From the NCBI GenBank assembly GCA_043228905.1, contig JBHGNT010000001.1:15190001-15254000 (forward strand): a stretch of DNA of 64,000 nucleotides, in the 5' to 3' direction. Positions within the stretch are counted from its first letter, which is position 1. Each line of letters starts with the position of its first letter. A program made the translations under genes and the position numbers. Below the pieces are notes generated by a model. The model saw nothing but the letters and a program-made list of their open reading frames with translations. It ran no database searches and was not told the origin of the DNA. Shown one piece after another: positions 1 through 11,219 of this stretch. Source of the DNA: Azolla caroliniana. Taxonomy: Eukaryota; Polypodiophyta.

Positions 1-79
1 AGTTGGTTTGTGCCCGCAACTCCGTCAACACCTCCATTTTCTACTTCACTTATATGCGAGCCTCCTTAAGTTTTTCTCG

Positions 80-1033
80 TTACGAGTCATGCTCTTTCTC
101 GAGCTCCTTGTGCTCCCTCGTCAGAATGTACTCACTAGCGGCCTCGAGGACGTCTATTTCAAATAACGGGATTATCCGCAGATTTTTGTCTAGATACGCT
201 TCGTGTTCCGTATCCTCCAATCCGTCTAGCATATTAATTTCTTCCACGTATAGTGGCATTATCTCCTTCGTAGGTGCGGTTGTCTCCTGCGTCGGTACCC
301 GGACCTTGTTTCGTCCTCGACGGAAGCTAATGCAGTTGTGTTGCCAGTTCTGCTTGATATTAACAGACCGCAACCATGGTCTTCCTAACAAGATCAGATA
401 TGCCCATGGAGCGTCCAAAGCCAACACAACTGCCGAAATTTCAAATTTGTGTCTGCCAATTACAATTGCTAGCTTTTGGATCAACCCCAATGGTCTGACG
501 AAATGGGTGTCTACAATTCCGAGCCAAAATGGGCATGCCTCCCATTTTGTAATATCGAGGCGGTTAGATGTGGGTTTACTAATCATATTCACCCCGGAAC
601 CACCGTTGACAATGCATCCCGTGATTTCCTGCCCTTGCACCACCACCTTGATGGTTGTGTTATGGTCATCTACCACTGTTGGGCCAGTGCTAGATTCTGT
701 GTAATCGGTCGAGATCTCTAGGCCATTTGTGTGCCGCATCCAGTTTTCCACGGTTTGCCGAAATCAAGGGACGAGTCTTAGTAATTTATCCATGGGGAGT
801 GTAATTTAGCACTCTGCCATTGCTTGCCATATCCGGTCTGGCATTAGGGCCGAGCCTTCCCTATGTGTGACAGTGGGGCCGAACTCTTGCCGCATGCGTT
901 CCACATTGGCTTCATTCGCCTTCTCTATCCAGGCCTATGCAACTTTGTAGATCTCGTGTTGCTCCGCCCAGTCCGTGTTTTTTGCCTTACTGCGTGTTGT
1001 GACCTACTGAACGTCTATTGTGATCGTATTTCA
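80..1033 (-). pseudogene. gypsy retropepsin / gag-pol fragment
   Basis: The 223-codon frame at 80-751 carries the retropepsin signature region and the conserved LLGRPWL stretch that follows the protease active site in gypsy polyproteins. The active-site loop reads CIVNGGSGVNMI. The usual catalytic aspartate (D-S/T/G-G) is an asparagine here, while gypsy E keeps aspartate at the same place (CIIDDGFGVNVI). The protease is therefore probably dead. Upstream codons to 1033 continue into degraded gag, where element N is inserted. Confidence 0.7.
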
Positions 1034-1233
1034 TGTTACCCGTAAGAATATACAGGGAGGCATAAGGGTATGTGTAATGATGTGGTTGATGTGTATGTGT
1101 AAAGTAAATGAGTGTGTGAGGATGAGTATGTGTGAGCACATGCACAAGAGTGTAATGGCCGTCTCTTTTGGAACAATCATTATTTACCGTTACATTATGT
1201 ATTATATAAACCCCTTATGGGGCATCTAATGGA
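1034..1233. repeat. left LTR-like repeat of element N
   Basis: About 200 bp, nearly identical to 3559-3756, starting TGTTACCCG. It includes a GT-rich stretch and a TATA-like box. Low-complexity C/T-rich sequence follows it to about 1340. Confidence 0.65.
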
Positions 1234-1446
1234 CCCTCCCTCCGTTGATCTCCCCTAACTCATCGACCCTCCCTTGAGAGGGAAGTCTCTCTCTATTTCT
1301 ATCTCCCTCTCTATACCTTCTCTATTGTTTGTATTTGCGTGTATGCCTCGGTGTGGTGGTGTGTGTTGTTGCAAGAAAAACCTAAGTCAATCAAAGACGT
1401 CCATGGCCATGGTGCCTGAAGCTCCCACCCTCCTCATCACGATCCC

Positions 1447-1761
1447 TTGACAAAAAGTCACTCTCCCTCTCTCCCTCGCTCACATGCAATTCAATGTGAA
1501 ACAAGGCGTTGTGGTACAAGTGATGAGAGTGGTAGGCTATGCACACTTTGCCCTAAACAAGTTCGTGAGTCTGAGTATCAGACTTTGATACAATGCTCTG
1601 CCTTTGATCATATTCAACCATGCTTTCCACATCTCTTAGATCGAGCCCAATCTTTGCATGAATTCCTCTCACAACCACAATGTGCACTCTCGATTGCAAC
1701 ATTCATTGGTAAAGTTCTTGAACATCGAGAGTCACTACTCACTTTCACACGTATCACGTGA
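1447..1761 (+). other. Cys-containing ORF inside element N
   Basis: A 104-codon ORF with C-x2-C followed by a later Cys (LCTLCPKQVRESEYQTLIQC). The spacing is reminiscent of the zinc-knuckle found at the C-terminus of non-LTR reverse transcriptases or recombination products of them, but no RT motif lies nearby. It could be a captured fragment. No function is assigned. Confidence 0.3.
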
Positions 1762-1792
1762 AATGTAATCTTTTTGGTCTCATAGGTCATAT

Positions 1793-3300
1793 TTGACCTC
1801 CGAAGACGATAATATAATCTACCTATCTATAGTATCTGTAGCCATGTCTTTGCGCCGTATTGCCTACATTGAGGTCCGTCCGAAGGTGTACAAGGTCTCT
1901 GTTGATGTTGATGAGCTCATCGTGAACGTGAGGATAACTTGGTCAAGATCCGAAAGAGAAAGTGAGAAGAAAATCCGTAGAGAAGGAGAAGAAAGAGGTA
2001 GTAGAAGACGTGGTAGCAGAGGAGAACAATCAAAAGCAGTAAGTTGAATGATCGATGGAAGAAGATGGACCAGCGTACACGGGCCGCTCTCTGCGAGCTC
2101 ATCCTCTAATCACTCTATTGTGAGGTCCTCTTCTCGGACTATGGGGTGCACGCTTCTCTGATGTCCCAGGGGCCCAAAGAAATGAAGAGAGCATGAATCA
2201 AGGAGCACGAAACATGCAGGGAAATGACGCCTGAGAACTTGCAGAAGGGCAACAAGACGTTTCCAGCTTCCTTCAGTCGAAAGCTTCCATGATGATGGAG
2301 AAGTTGAACCGTCTACTCCATGTGAGCAAGGAGATTCAACCCCATGTGAGCAGCAAGGACTCACACTGCTGCCATGGAAGCACAAAGGACCTAGAATCAT
2401 CTACACGTCTGATTGTGCAAGGAGTAAGGGGTTCATGAGGGTGATTAAATCGGCGTGGATCCTCCTGAATCCTGCCTTCTGGTTTGAGTCGACTGCAGGG
2501 TCTTGCATGATGCTTCAGTCTGAGGAGGGATATGGTGTCCATGAGCAGAGTGTCCATGATGATGATCATAATGATAGTGATGATCATATGCTGGTGACAA
2601 TCATGTGCTTGTCGGGCTTCACTATGAGGAACACCATCATCAAGTCAGGGGTCGTCATGATAATGTTGCAGTGCTTTCCGAATCAAATGTAAGGCCAAAT
2701 CCACCTAGTGAAGATTCTAAGGCCACTCGTGCATTCGATCCTGGTGATAACATCTTTGTGCAATCAATACAAACTATAGAGGAACTTTGGGACTATTTAG
2801 AACATCTTTGAGACCTCCTTGTATGCCCTCCCTAGATGCCCATCAAATTTTTGATAATCAATTCCATTGCCGCACTCTTTTGATCAGATTCTGATAACAG
2901 TAGATCTAGCAAGAAGAAAGGGCAGTCTAAAAACTCTTTGGAGAACTATGCCTACAACATGATAAATACAATTAAAGATGATAAAATTGTTGCCGCCGCT
3001 ATCGTTGCCGCCACAACCACCGCAATCGTTGCCGCCGCCGTCGCCGCAATCTGCTAGAAGTGAAAGGCGAGAAGATGAATGGAAGGAAGAAGAGAGGGGC
3101 ATTCAAAAAAACATAAGGGCAAAGAAGATGAAATTTCAAAAGCTAAAGGACATGACATGAGATTTCAAAATTTGGAGGGCAGAATGCAGAATTTCGAAAA
3201 CACAAGGGCCGAAAATAAAATTTCAAAAAATTCGAGGGTAAAAATTTTAAAGACCAAAGGGTAAAAAAATATAAAACTCACTTCACATGATGAAAGAAAG
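1793..3300. other. internal region of element N without recognisable genes
   Basis: The ORFs here are short and low-complexity: a Lys/Glu/Arg-rich frame around 1793-2047, a GAT/ATG-rich run around 2540-2590, a CCG/TTG trinucleotide run at 2990-3050, and A-rich GGGCANAA runs at 3100-3260. None matches a family I recognise. Confidence 0.5.
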
Positions 3301-3558
3301 AATACACAAATGCACAACATGATTTCACGACCCATGCCACATTGAACTAGCCAATTGGTGTATGATCCAATCGCGACTTGTATTGACCGAACCAGAAGGT
3401 TCGAGTCAACAAGGCTCCGATTGAAGTTATCGATCGTAGAGAAGTGATCCGGTCGAGGGATTTCAGACTGTTGAGACGATTGATGGAGTTCCGGTCAAGA
3501 AGAGTTGCCATGGTGAGTGGGTTCACCATGCAATGCACTGTCCCATAGGCGTGCCATG

Positions 3559-3756
3559 TGTTACCCGTAAGAATATACGGGGAGGCATAAGGGTATGTGT
3601 AATGATGTGGTTGATGTGTATGTGTAAAGTAAATGAGTGTGAGGATGAGTATGTGTGAGCACATGCACAAGAGTGTAACATGCGTCTCGTTTGTAACAGT
3701 CATTATTTACCGTTACATTATGTATTATATAAACCCCTTATGGGGCATCTAATGGA
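3559..3756. repeat. right LTR-like repeat of element N
   Basis: Direct repeat of 1034-1233. It is preceded by GCAATGCACTGTCCCATAGG and then CGTGCCATG. The same pre-LTR sequence recurs at about 14560-14590 before another LTR-like sequence, marking a related family. Confidence 0.6.
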
Positions 3757-3899
3757 TATACATTTTTCCCCTCTCATTTTTGTCACTTTCAATTTGTCTT
3801 CCTCTCTAGATCTCTTACTATCATAACCCCCTTGGGAGGGGGGTGAAGTCATTCTAGGCTTCACCCCCCACCCAACAACAATTCACTATTGGCCCTTTC

Positions 3900-5060
3900 C
3901 CTTTATCGTGTTGTGGGCACTGCATTGTGTAATGACCTGGCTGTTGACAAACAAAACAGTGTACGGTGGACTCACCTTTTACTACAACCAGGGCTGTAGT
4001 GGTCTCCATAGGTGATGTTTGTTCTTCCCGGGTTCGCTAAAATTGCTTGTTGTTGTGGGGCTTTAGGCGATACTCTCCACACCTATCTTGGCGTCGTTCG
4101 ACCTCCGAGCTTTCCTCGTTATTACATTGGGTCCGTGATTGGCAGTTACCCCTATACATACTGGGCTCCTCCTATCCACCGCAATTGTTGGTGGTATGCC
4201 GGTTATCATAGCGGCACCCTCTCCGACGATTGTAGCGGTCATTGCTCGGATACTCCTCTTCTTCTTGCTGCTCTTCGTCGGAATAAGGGTCTTCATTGCG
4301 ACAGTGGTGGTGCGGCCTCCCCGTATGTTGATTCCACTCCGTGTTAAGGTAGCGCTCCTCCTACCCGCCTTGCTCGTTATGGCGGTAGTGTTTCTGTGGC
4401 ACTATATGGCGGACTGACGATATTGACCTATTCAACATGTTATATTCGCATTGGTCCACCATGTGTGCCCAGGATTGACAAATGGGGAAATGTATTTGCA
4501 TATTACACTCTACCGCGCAGTTCCCTGAGTTCATGCAGATTGTGCATTGAATGGCCTAGTGAAAACGGTATTCCTCATCCCTGGGTAGTAGTTGTCGTAG
4601 TGATGCCATAGACAAGCCCTCGTCCTCCTCTTCTAGCTCAAGCTGCAACGCCATTTGGCCTGTGAGATTTTGCGTATTTTACGTTGTTCAAAGGGGTCGA
4701 CGTAATGTCGCCAATTTTTTTTCTTTTGCCTCGTCCTTCGTCGAGGTGCAAGTCAATTGTCTCCATAAACTCTGGAACCGCAAGTTGAAGTCAGCCATGG
4801 ATTCTTGTGGCATCTGTTGATCGTATAAAACTGCCCGATGATCTCGCGTTAGGGAATGCTTCGATGAAAGAAGCGTAAAATTGACAATTGAAGCTAGTCG
4901 AAGCATACGACCGTCATGATGTCGAGCTGGGAGTGTTAGCGAGCACCTCGCCCATCTTGGGGTAACCCGAACTCTTAGTCCTTTAGGGTATAGCTCAAGG
5001 AAGTTGTGGTACAGAAAATAGATTAGCGTTGTAGGTCTAGCCTCAACATAGTACAAGGGT
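3900..5060 (-). pseudogene. gypsy gag remnant (element J)
   Basis: Minus-strand sequence colinear with the gag of gypsy E (33400-34700). Patches such as the CTCGTCCTCCTCTTCTAGCTC stretch at 4618-4640 and the 4700-5050 frame (QMPQESMADFNLRF) correspond to the retrotransposon gag domain. Many stops and frameshifts interrupt it. Confidence 0.6.
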
Positions 5061-5089
5061 AAAGCGTCACTAAGTGTCCGCGAAGGTAA

Positions 5090-5445
5090 GGCATTAACCG
5101 GAGACGGCTACAACCGAGCTCCTTCCTACTGTGCATCGTTGTACAGAGATACGCTACTTTCCCTAAGAACGGATACGATTACGAACAACACAGAGAAAGG
5201 GAGTAATCAACACTGAGATCAGAAAAGACAGTATGACTATATTAGACTGGTTATGCTCAAAAACTACACTAGCTGTTACAATGTTTCTATGCCCTTTATA
5301 TACGCAGGGCATAGTCGGTTACGCTTCATGCGTGAACCGTTACATGCGTTACTTTAATGCTTCATTTATAATCACATCCCTACCCCCTAGCGCGTTTCTT
5401 TACTTCTCGCCTTGTTTCTCATTAGTCCACTTCTAGTAGACAACA
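5090..5445 (-). repeat. 5' LTR of gypsy element J
   Basis: It matches the 279-283 bp LTRs of gypsy E in core blocks such as CCCTTTATATACGCAGGGCA and CGTGAACCGTTACATGCGTTAC. It ends ...AGACAACA. In minus orientation this reads TGTTGTCTACTAG, a standard TG start. The left border near the PBS is approximate. Confidence 0.7.
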
Positions 5446-6244
5446 CATGCCTTCGCCTCCAACCCCAAACGACTCCAATCCGATCTCTGACGAACTGGTC
5501 AGCAAGGTTGAAATGCCTCGGTATGAAGGAGACATAGGAGCTCTTGAAGAGAGTCTGATCTCATTCAAGCTAAGTGGGCCGAATGAGCGACTGAGTTGGC
5601 ATGACTAGTCAAACGCAGAGCCGACAAGTAGTGGAGACTTGGATGTGTATTCCCCACGCAAGAAGTCGACGAGATAGTTTACGCGCAAAGAGAAGGGAAA
5701 GAAAAAGATGTTGGAGTACGGCACTGATAAAGACGAGTCAGATCAAAGAGAATCTGAATCCGAGAAGAACAAAGATGGACCTTCGGAAACGAAGTCTATG
5801 TCAGCCAAGAGGGCCTCAAAACCGGCTAATTAGCAATTGCGCTGATCTACCAGCCAGAAGAACCCCATGGTGTGGTTCGGATAGAATGAGTACATTGCGC
5901 ATCATTAGGCGTACATGATGCGAGTGGTAGAAGTGCGTGAGTCGATGAGCTACGCAGAAGAAGCGAAGGACACAAATTGACGTGCCGCAATGGAGAAAGA
6001 GATTCACACATTAGCGGAAAATGAAACTTGGGACCTGGTTGATGCCTCGAAGGGTGTAAAGCCAATTGGATGCACAAGGTAAAGTACAGCACCAACGGCT
6101 CTGTCAACAGCTACAAAGCCTAGTTAGTGGCGAAGGGGTATGCACAACGACACGGAATCGACTACAATGAGACCTTTGCATCGGTCGCGAAGATGACAAC
6201 CGTCCATCTCCTGCTTGCAGTAGCCATGGTAAAGGGGTGACATT

Positions 6245-6879
6245 TGACAGGAACTACACACTCGGATGCACAACGCTCGGCCACAACCGAGCTAGAATGA
6301 GAAAAAATAGAAAACGGGGAATGAAAGCACGACACAAAGGAGAGAAGAGTACACAGGATGTTTAACGTGGAAAACCCTGAGAGGGAAAAACCACGGGAGT
6401 CCACAGACTCCAAACTATCACTATATCACAATGATTACAACAGTGAGCTCACATAGGCAACAACCTCGTGCTCACGATCTTCGCCACAGGCGGCGGTTAC
6501 AACAGAGGCACCTACCTCTTCCTCTCTCTCTCTCTCTCTCTCTGTACACTGTTACGCGCTCTCTAGTCTTGCACCAACAAGAATGACAACAACAACTTAA
6601 AAGAGTTTGCCCTAAGTCATATTTATACTAATATGACTTTCCAGCTATTTACAAATATAGCCCAGATGAACTCTCAGAAACATATTTACGAATATGTCCC
6701 TTCATCCGGTGAGCACTCCTCACCGGGCTTGCATCATCCGGCTCTTGCCGGGCACATGTCATCCGGTTCTCACCGGGTCTTCCGTTGCCGGGTACTTGTT
6801 ATCCGGTTCTTACCGGGTCTTCCGTAGCCGAGTCTTCCACATCTGGTTTCTCAGTTCCAGAGGGACATGTTTCCTAACA
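6245..6879 (-). mobile_element. solo LTR of a copia-B-type element
   Basis: It begins TGACAGGAACTACACACTC and ends ...GTTTCCTAACA, the reverse complement of the TGTTAGGAAACA-type LTR seen in element B. It is flanked by the 5-bp target duplication ACATT (6240-6244 and 6880-6884). Joining the flanks restores an uninterrupted copia RT sequence. No internal sequence remains, so this is LTR-LTR recombination to a solo LTR. Confidence 0.9.
6521..6543. repeat. (CT)n microsatellite in solo LTR
   Basis: An uninterrupted CT dinucleotide run of about 23 bp, corresponding to the GA-rich segment of the related LTRs (15460-15480, 20223-20240, 56683-56698). Confidence 0.9.
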
Positions 6880-7975
6880 ACATTTACATTAGATAGATGT
6901 AAAGAATGCGTTCTTGCAAGGAGAACTTGAGGAACATGTATACATGGTACAACTCCCTCGATTTCTATCCGGAAAGAATACCTTAGCGGTATGTCGATTG
7001 AAGAAGTCCCACTACAAAATAAAACAAGCTCCGCGCGCGTGGAATGTGAATATTATGCATTGCCTCCGTCGGATGGGTTTTGCGATGTCCAAATTGGACT
7101 CTTCACTGTTCGTCCGGCAAGGTCGACATGAACCGGTATTTTACTTTATGTTGATTATTTAGTCATCGGAGACGCCGACCTAGATTAAATCGTCCACGTA
7201 AAGTCCCAGATCGCGGCTTCATTCGACATGAAGGACCTAGGAGACCTTCATTACTTCCTAGGGATCGAAGTGATCCGCACCTCCGAAGGCATACTCTTCA
7301 GCCAACAACATTACGTGCTGAGTATGCTCTTCAAGTTCAGGATTGGCAGACTGTAAGTCCATCTCAACTCCTCTATACAGAAACGTCAACTTTCGCCGAG
7401 ATTCGGGAAAGGCGTGCGACTCGAGACAGTTCCGACAGATTGTCGAAAGTGTAATTTATTTGACGATCACTCGGCCGGATCTCAATTACCCGGTCGGCCT
7501 GATCAGTCAATTTATGTCGCAACCCACGGCCGAACACCTTCAGTGCGCGCAAAGGATAGGCCGTTGCTTTATCGGACCGGTATTGCCGAAAACTCGTCGG
7601 CTACTCAGATTCCGATTGCGCCGCAAATACCAACGATCATAGATCCACATTCGGGTTCGCTTTGTCACTTGGGAGCACCACGATCGCCTAGAGCAACAAG
7701 AAGAAGCCCACAGTTGCAATGTCAAGCATGGAGGCTGAGTATCGAGGAGCGACTATCGCGACATGCGAAGCCATTTGGCTCAAGACGCCACTCAAGGATT
7801 TGCAAGTGGAGGTGTCCGCTCCGATCATGATCTCCTATGACAACCTCATCAGCATCCAACCTACGAAGAACCCTGTCTTCCACCATTTTGTCCACGAGCG
7901 TGTCCTCTCCGATGAAGTCGTACTAACGTATGTTCCGATGAATTGGCAGCCTTCCGGTATCTTCACCTAGCCCCT

Positions 7976-8582
7976 TGGTCTCGACAAGTTGCAGCAATTC
8001 TCGAGTGCGCTTGGTTTGAGGCACCTCAATGTGCCGAACTTGAGGGGGAGAAAAGACCAAGAAAGGGAGCAGGAAAGGAACGAAAGTGACCGTGAAGCCG
8101 AGTCGGGTGAAGAATTCAATTTCGAGTAGGCTAAAGAAGTTGAAGGAGAAAACAAGGGCAACAACCAAAGGGAAGAGCCGGAGTCAACCGAACAAGGGGG
8201 AGATGAAGCCAAGAAGGGAGAGAAGGCCAAGTCCAAGACATGGTCTGATGTGGTTAAGGGCTTGAAGACAGATGACGACTTGGAGACAACCAATTCAGGC
8301 AAGAGCGGAAACGAATCGGAGACAACTGGTTCGGTTTAAATGTTTGATTCAGAGACACTGAATATTTTGAAGGCCACGCCGAGGAATGGGCAGCGGAAGA
8401 GGTGCCAACAACGCAATAGCAAGGGAGCTGAGAAAGGCCGCACAAGCAAACAAGCCAACCGAAAGGGTCGAGGTGTGCGGAATTGAACAGGTTGAGGAGC
8501 GCGAGTGAGGCGTGAAGCCAGGAGAAGCCGGAACGAAGATCCAGAAGAGCAGGAGGAACCTCAAGTTGAGCTTGAGGGGGAG
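7976..8582 (+). pseudogene. charged C-terminal extension of copia pol (element G)
   Basis: After the RNase H end (…FT.PLGLDKLQQFSSALGL) the coding-like sequence continues about 580 bp to the PPT. It carries acidic blocks (EEFNFE), a KTWSDVVKGLK motif (8236-8270), SE/TT-rich stretches and an Arg-rich end. The same arrangement occurs at 63460-64000 (element A) and, shortened, at 23584-24150 (element C). Here it contains several stops. Confidence 0.6.
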
Positions 8583-9008
8583 TGTTGAGATACAACCTCA
8601 ACATTCGGTGCGTACACCGGTGCATAAACCAATGCGTAGACTAGGTGCGTAAACCGGGTTTGCAACGGAGTCCATAGTTGTGCGCAAACCAAGAGCCTAT
8701 TGGATAGATATTCCGCGGAGGAATATACTTTTCGGAGTTAGTGTAGGGGCTCATTGATGAGCATTGAAGTACGAGTCATTACTTATGTCAGTCTATATAG
8801 ACTTGTATAAAAGTGTTGTCTAAGCACATCCTATGTATTCAGTTTTAGAGTATTGTTTTTGGAATAGAGTTTTCTGTGGTATGCTCTCTCTGTCTCCCTC
8901 ACATACGCTATGTTAATGAAGCTTTCCATTAAATCTTACTTATCTTCCTTTTCTCGTGTGACCTTTTATCGGTTGTGTCTGTTAAGCTTCCGCACATATT
9001 CTTTTACA
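8583..9008 (+). repeat. 3' LTR of copia G
   Basis: 426 bp, starting TGTTGAGATACAACCTC and ending ATTCTTTTACA, homologous to the 427-bp LTR of element A at 44418-44844. It is preceded by the purine tract GCTTGAGGGGGAG. Confidence 0.85.
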
Positions 9009-10050
9009 AGAACCAACTCAGAGTAGATATTGGCAAAGATTGTTGTGCACATGGGTGCATGTCTGCTATTGGAAAGGATAAGTTACGGTTATTAAGGTGA
9101 TACTATTACTCACTCCCCAGTGATGAGCAAGACACCTATCTTGCAACGAAGATGCAAATGGTGAAGGACATATTGTCAGACATTAAGATCTTATTTGAGT
9201 ATTATATCCTCTATGGACCACAATGTTGTAGAGTGGCATTTAAGGTTTCTTTATGTGTTAGCAACATGAGATTACATAGAATGCAACAATGTGTTCTCAA
9301 TGGTGATATCAGTGTTGATGGCGGTGATGTTCCAAGTATGAATGGTGCATCCGAAAGAAATGCAATCCGTTGGATAAAGAACTACTTCAACCTTAATTGT
9401 GAAGTAATGCCAACTACTAGTAGGTTGCATCTTTCAGATAGTTACACACAACGAGAAGTATATGATGCCTACAGATTAGATATGTTAACGTCAAGTGATA
9501 AATATGTCACCTACCATCAATTCACAAGATTGTGGTCAACACAATTCACTAACATTGTCATACCTCGGAAAGTACGCATGGGGTATTGTTCTATTTGTGC
9601 AAACCTGAAGAGCATGATTAAAGGTGCTAAAAAAACAAAGGAGAAGGACATCAATAAACAATTGTTATAGGACCATCGAGAAGTGCAAACACTGTAGCGG
9701 AAAAAAGCAATGCACCATAGAGAGAAGTCATTGAAGAAACTAGAACAATATATGTGTCTAATGATTGATGGTATGGACCAAAAGAAGATGTGTCTACCTC
9801 ACCTTAGGAGGCTTTCGAAAGACATGAACGACGAATGTCTCGTTCAGATGCACTTGGCGGGTTGTTTGGCTTATAATGGGACAGTTAAAACTCACGTCTT
9901 CATTACTTACCCAAATGTCCACAATGACCCCAATCTAATAGTTACTGTGATTCAAAATGTTCTGGTGAATTGGGGGCACCCATTGCCCCCTATTCTCTAC
10001 ATTCAATTGGATAACACTGTTAGGGATGATTGTATTTTTTGGCATAAACA
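9009..10050 (+). pseudogene. DUF7869-like transposase fragment
   Basis: Long stretches align by eye with the 926-aa protein of T, including SNMRLHRMQQ, NCEVMPTT, VIPRKVRMGYCSICANLKS, CLMIDGMDQKKMCLPHLRR, HVFITYPNVHNDPNL and LYIQLDNT. The frame is broken by stops near 9668 and 9694 (TAG) and ends after the LDNT motif. Everything C-terminal to it, including the GHTHDHID motif, is deleted. It is clearly diverged from T, so it is an older family member and not a recent copy. Confidence 0.85.
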
Positions 10051-10258
10051 GTGAACAATATAGCTTGTAAGAACTCAAACGATATAAAGCTTAATTTTTT
10101 TAAAATTAATCCCTCATTGTAAATATTGTTTGTTAAACATGAGTATTTATTTTTACGATAAAAAACATGGTGTAATTTTCTTCGATTTTCCTAATTTTGT
10201 AAATTTCCAAATTTATGACATGGTGATATTTTAAGCTTTTACATTGAGTCTTTGAGCA

Positions 10259-10280
10259 AATGTGATACAGGTATCACATT
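10259..10280. repeat. subterminal palindrome (GATAC-AG-GTATC)
   Basis: A 10-bp-arm perfect inverted repeat AATGTGATAC / GTATCACATT with a 2-bp centre, about 100 bp inside the element end at 10376. T has the same half-site at a comparable distance from its ends (47891-47904 and, degenerate, 56512-56525). Confidence 0.75.
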
Positions 10281-10376
10281 TTTGGTGAGATGGTTAAGAA
10301 AACCCTAAAATCTAACCAAATATTCCCTATCCTTCCAGTTGTGCGTGACCCTTCTACTTCTGAACGCGAACATGTT

Positions 10377-11210
10377 TGTAGTGGTGTGGCAATGTCTGCT
10401 AGATACCAAAGCATCCGGCTATGCCACCAAATTTGGCCGAGAAACTGGCTTAATGCCTTCGCATTCGTTGGTGCCGGTGCTTGCAAAATCACCTTCACTT
10501 TTTCTAGATCGACATCGATCCCTTCCTTACTCACAATGTGGCCCAACAATGCTCCACTGGTGACTCCGAATGCACATTTTGCCGAGTTCAAGCTTAACTT
10601 GGTGTTCCGGCATTTCTCTAAACACATCCAGAGATGGTCCAAGTGCTCCATCTTCCAGTTGTACATGGTGAATTCATCTAGGAAAACCTGCATAAATGCC
10701 GGAATGTATTTGCCAAATATTTCCATTATAATCCTCTAGAACGTCGTCGGTGCAGTCTTTAGTCCAAACATCATTACTATGGTGATGAAGACTCCCCATT
10801 CCGTCACGAATGTCGTCTTTTGCTGGTCTTCCGCATGCATCCAGATCTGGTTGTAGCCACTAAAACCATCTAGGAAAATGTACACCTAGTGTTCGGCCAT
10901 CGCGTCTAGTACTTCGTCCATGAAAGGAAGTGCAAACGCATTGGTCACTGTGGTTGCATTCAATTTCCTGTAATCTATGGTTATATGGATCTTCCCATTC
11001 TTCTTGGGCACCACCATGATTGGGCTTAGCCACGTTGCCTGCTTCACTAGCCGGATAAAGCCAACTCTCAACAATTTGTCGATTTCCTCAATTTTTACCG
11101 CATAGTTTTGGTTCATTCGATAATGGCTTTCGGCTACTGGTTTCATGTCCCTACTAAGGTGGATCCGATGTTGGTACAATTTCGGGTTCAACCCCTTCAT
11201 ATCCTCGTAT
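10377..11210 (-). pseudogene. gypsy reverse transcriptase (element K)
   Basis: The N-terminal RT segment (10886-11200) shows PIMVVPKKNGKIHITIDYRKLN, a classic gypsy RT block. The C-terminal segment (10400-10726) shows FGKYIPAFMQVFLDEF, KCAFGVTSGALLGHIVSKEG and ALSQFLGQIWWHSRM. The YxDD box reads FLDEF here, against FLDNF in element E, so the second catalytic Asp is lost. At least one frame break (near 10735-10885) separates the parts. Confidence 0.85.
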
Positions 11211-11219
11211 GACTAGGAA

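Larger units (their letters stand above)
1034..3890. mobile_element. small LTR-type element N, probably non-autonomous
   Basis: Two near-identical direct repeats (1034-1233 and 3559-3756) both begin TGTTACCCGTAAG and contain a TATA-like TATTATATAAACCCC. They bracket about 2.3 kb with no recognisable gag or pol. The unit interrupts the gag of gypsy J. After the shared 200 bp the two copies diverge, so the right border (about 3890) is uncertain and a clean target duplication was not found. It may be a TRIM/LARD-like element or two fused relatives. Confidence 0.5.
1..5445 (-). mobile_element. Ty3/gypsy element J (3' part outside window)
   Basis: A minus-strand gypsy retrotransposon. From right to left it shows a 5' LTR ending at 5445 (...GTAGACAACA in plus orientation), a decayed gag (about 3900-5060) and a retropepsin region (80-1033). 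The RT would lie beyond position 1. The gag is split by element N (1034 to about 3890). The sequence on both sides of N aligns by eye with the contiguous gag of gypsy E at 33400-33500. J appears to be inserted in copia G, whose internal sequence begins at 5446. All reading frames are broken. Confidence 0.75.
5446..7975 (+). pseudogene. copia pol remnant (RT/RNase H), element G
   Basis: RT blocks are recognisable in broken frames: the QLHQMDVKNAFLQGDLEEQV-type segment at 6885-6930 and LKQAPRAWN at 7025. The catalytic YVDD box reads YVDY at about 7147-7158. MKDLGDLHYFLGIEVIRT is at 7228-7278. RNase H follows with stops. The solo LTR splits the RT exactly at a TSD-flanked site. The changed catalytic Asp and the frameshifts make it non-functional. 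Confidence 0.75.
5446..9008 (+). mobile_element. Ty1/copia element G (5' part outside window)
   Basis: Plus-strand copia remnant. It has an integrase-RT linker (5446-5990), RT start (5990-6244), a solo-LTR insertion (6245-6879), the rest of RT (6885-7500), RNase H (7500-7975), a charged tail (7976-8580), PPT (GCTTGAGGGGGAG) and the 3' LTR at 8583-9008. It belongs to the same family as A, C and I (LTR start TGTTGAGA). The LTR end abuts the transposase-like fragment at 9009, so G inserted into that fragment. Confidence 0.75.
9009..10376 (+). mobile_element. decayed, internally deleted relative of DNA transposon T
   Basis: It holds a transposase fragment homologous to residues about 140-478 of the T protein. 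The sequence then jumps to the terminal non-coding region of the element and ends with an imperfect TIR (…ACTTCTGAACGCGAACATGTT at 10356-10376), matching the T terminus on the side of the transposase 3' end. Its left part is cut off by copia G. It lies in gypsy K: RT sequence resumes immediately at 10377. Confidence 0.85.

Noticed and set aside
2884-3160. Pro/Gly-rich ORFs in both strands
   Set aside because: Produced by a CCG/TTG trinucleotide run; no conserved motif.
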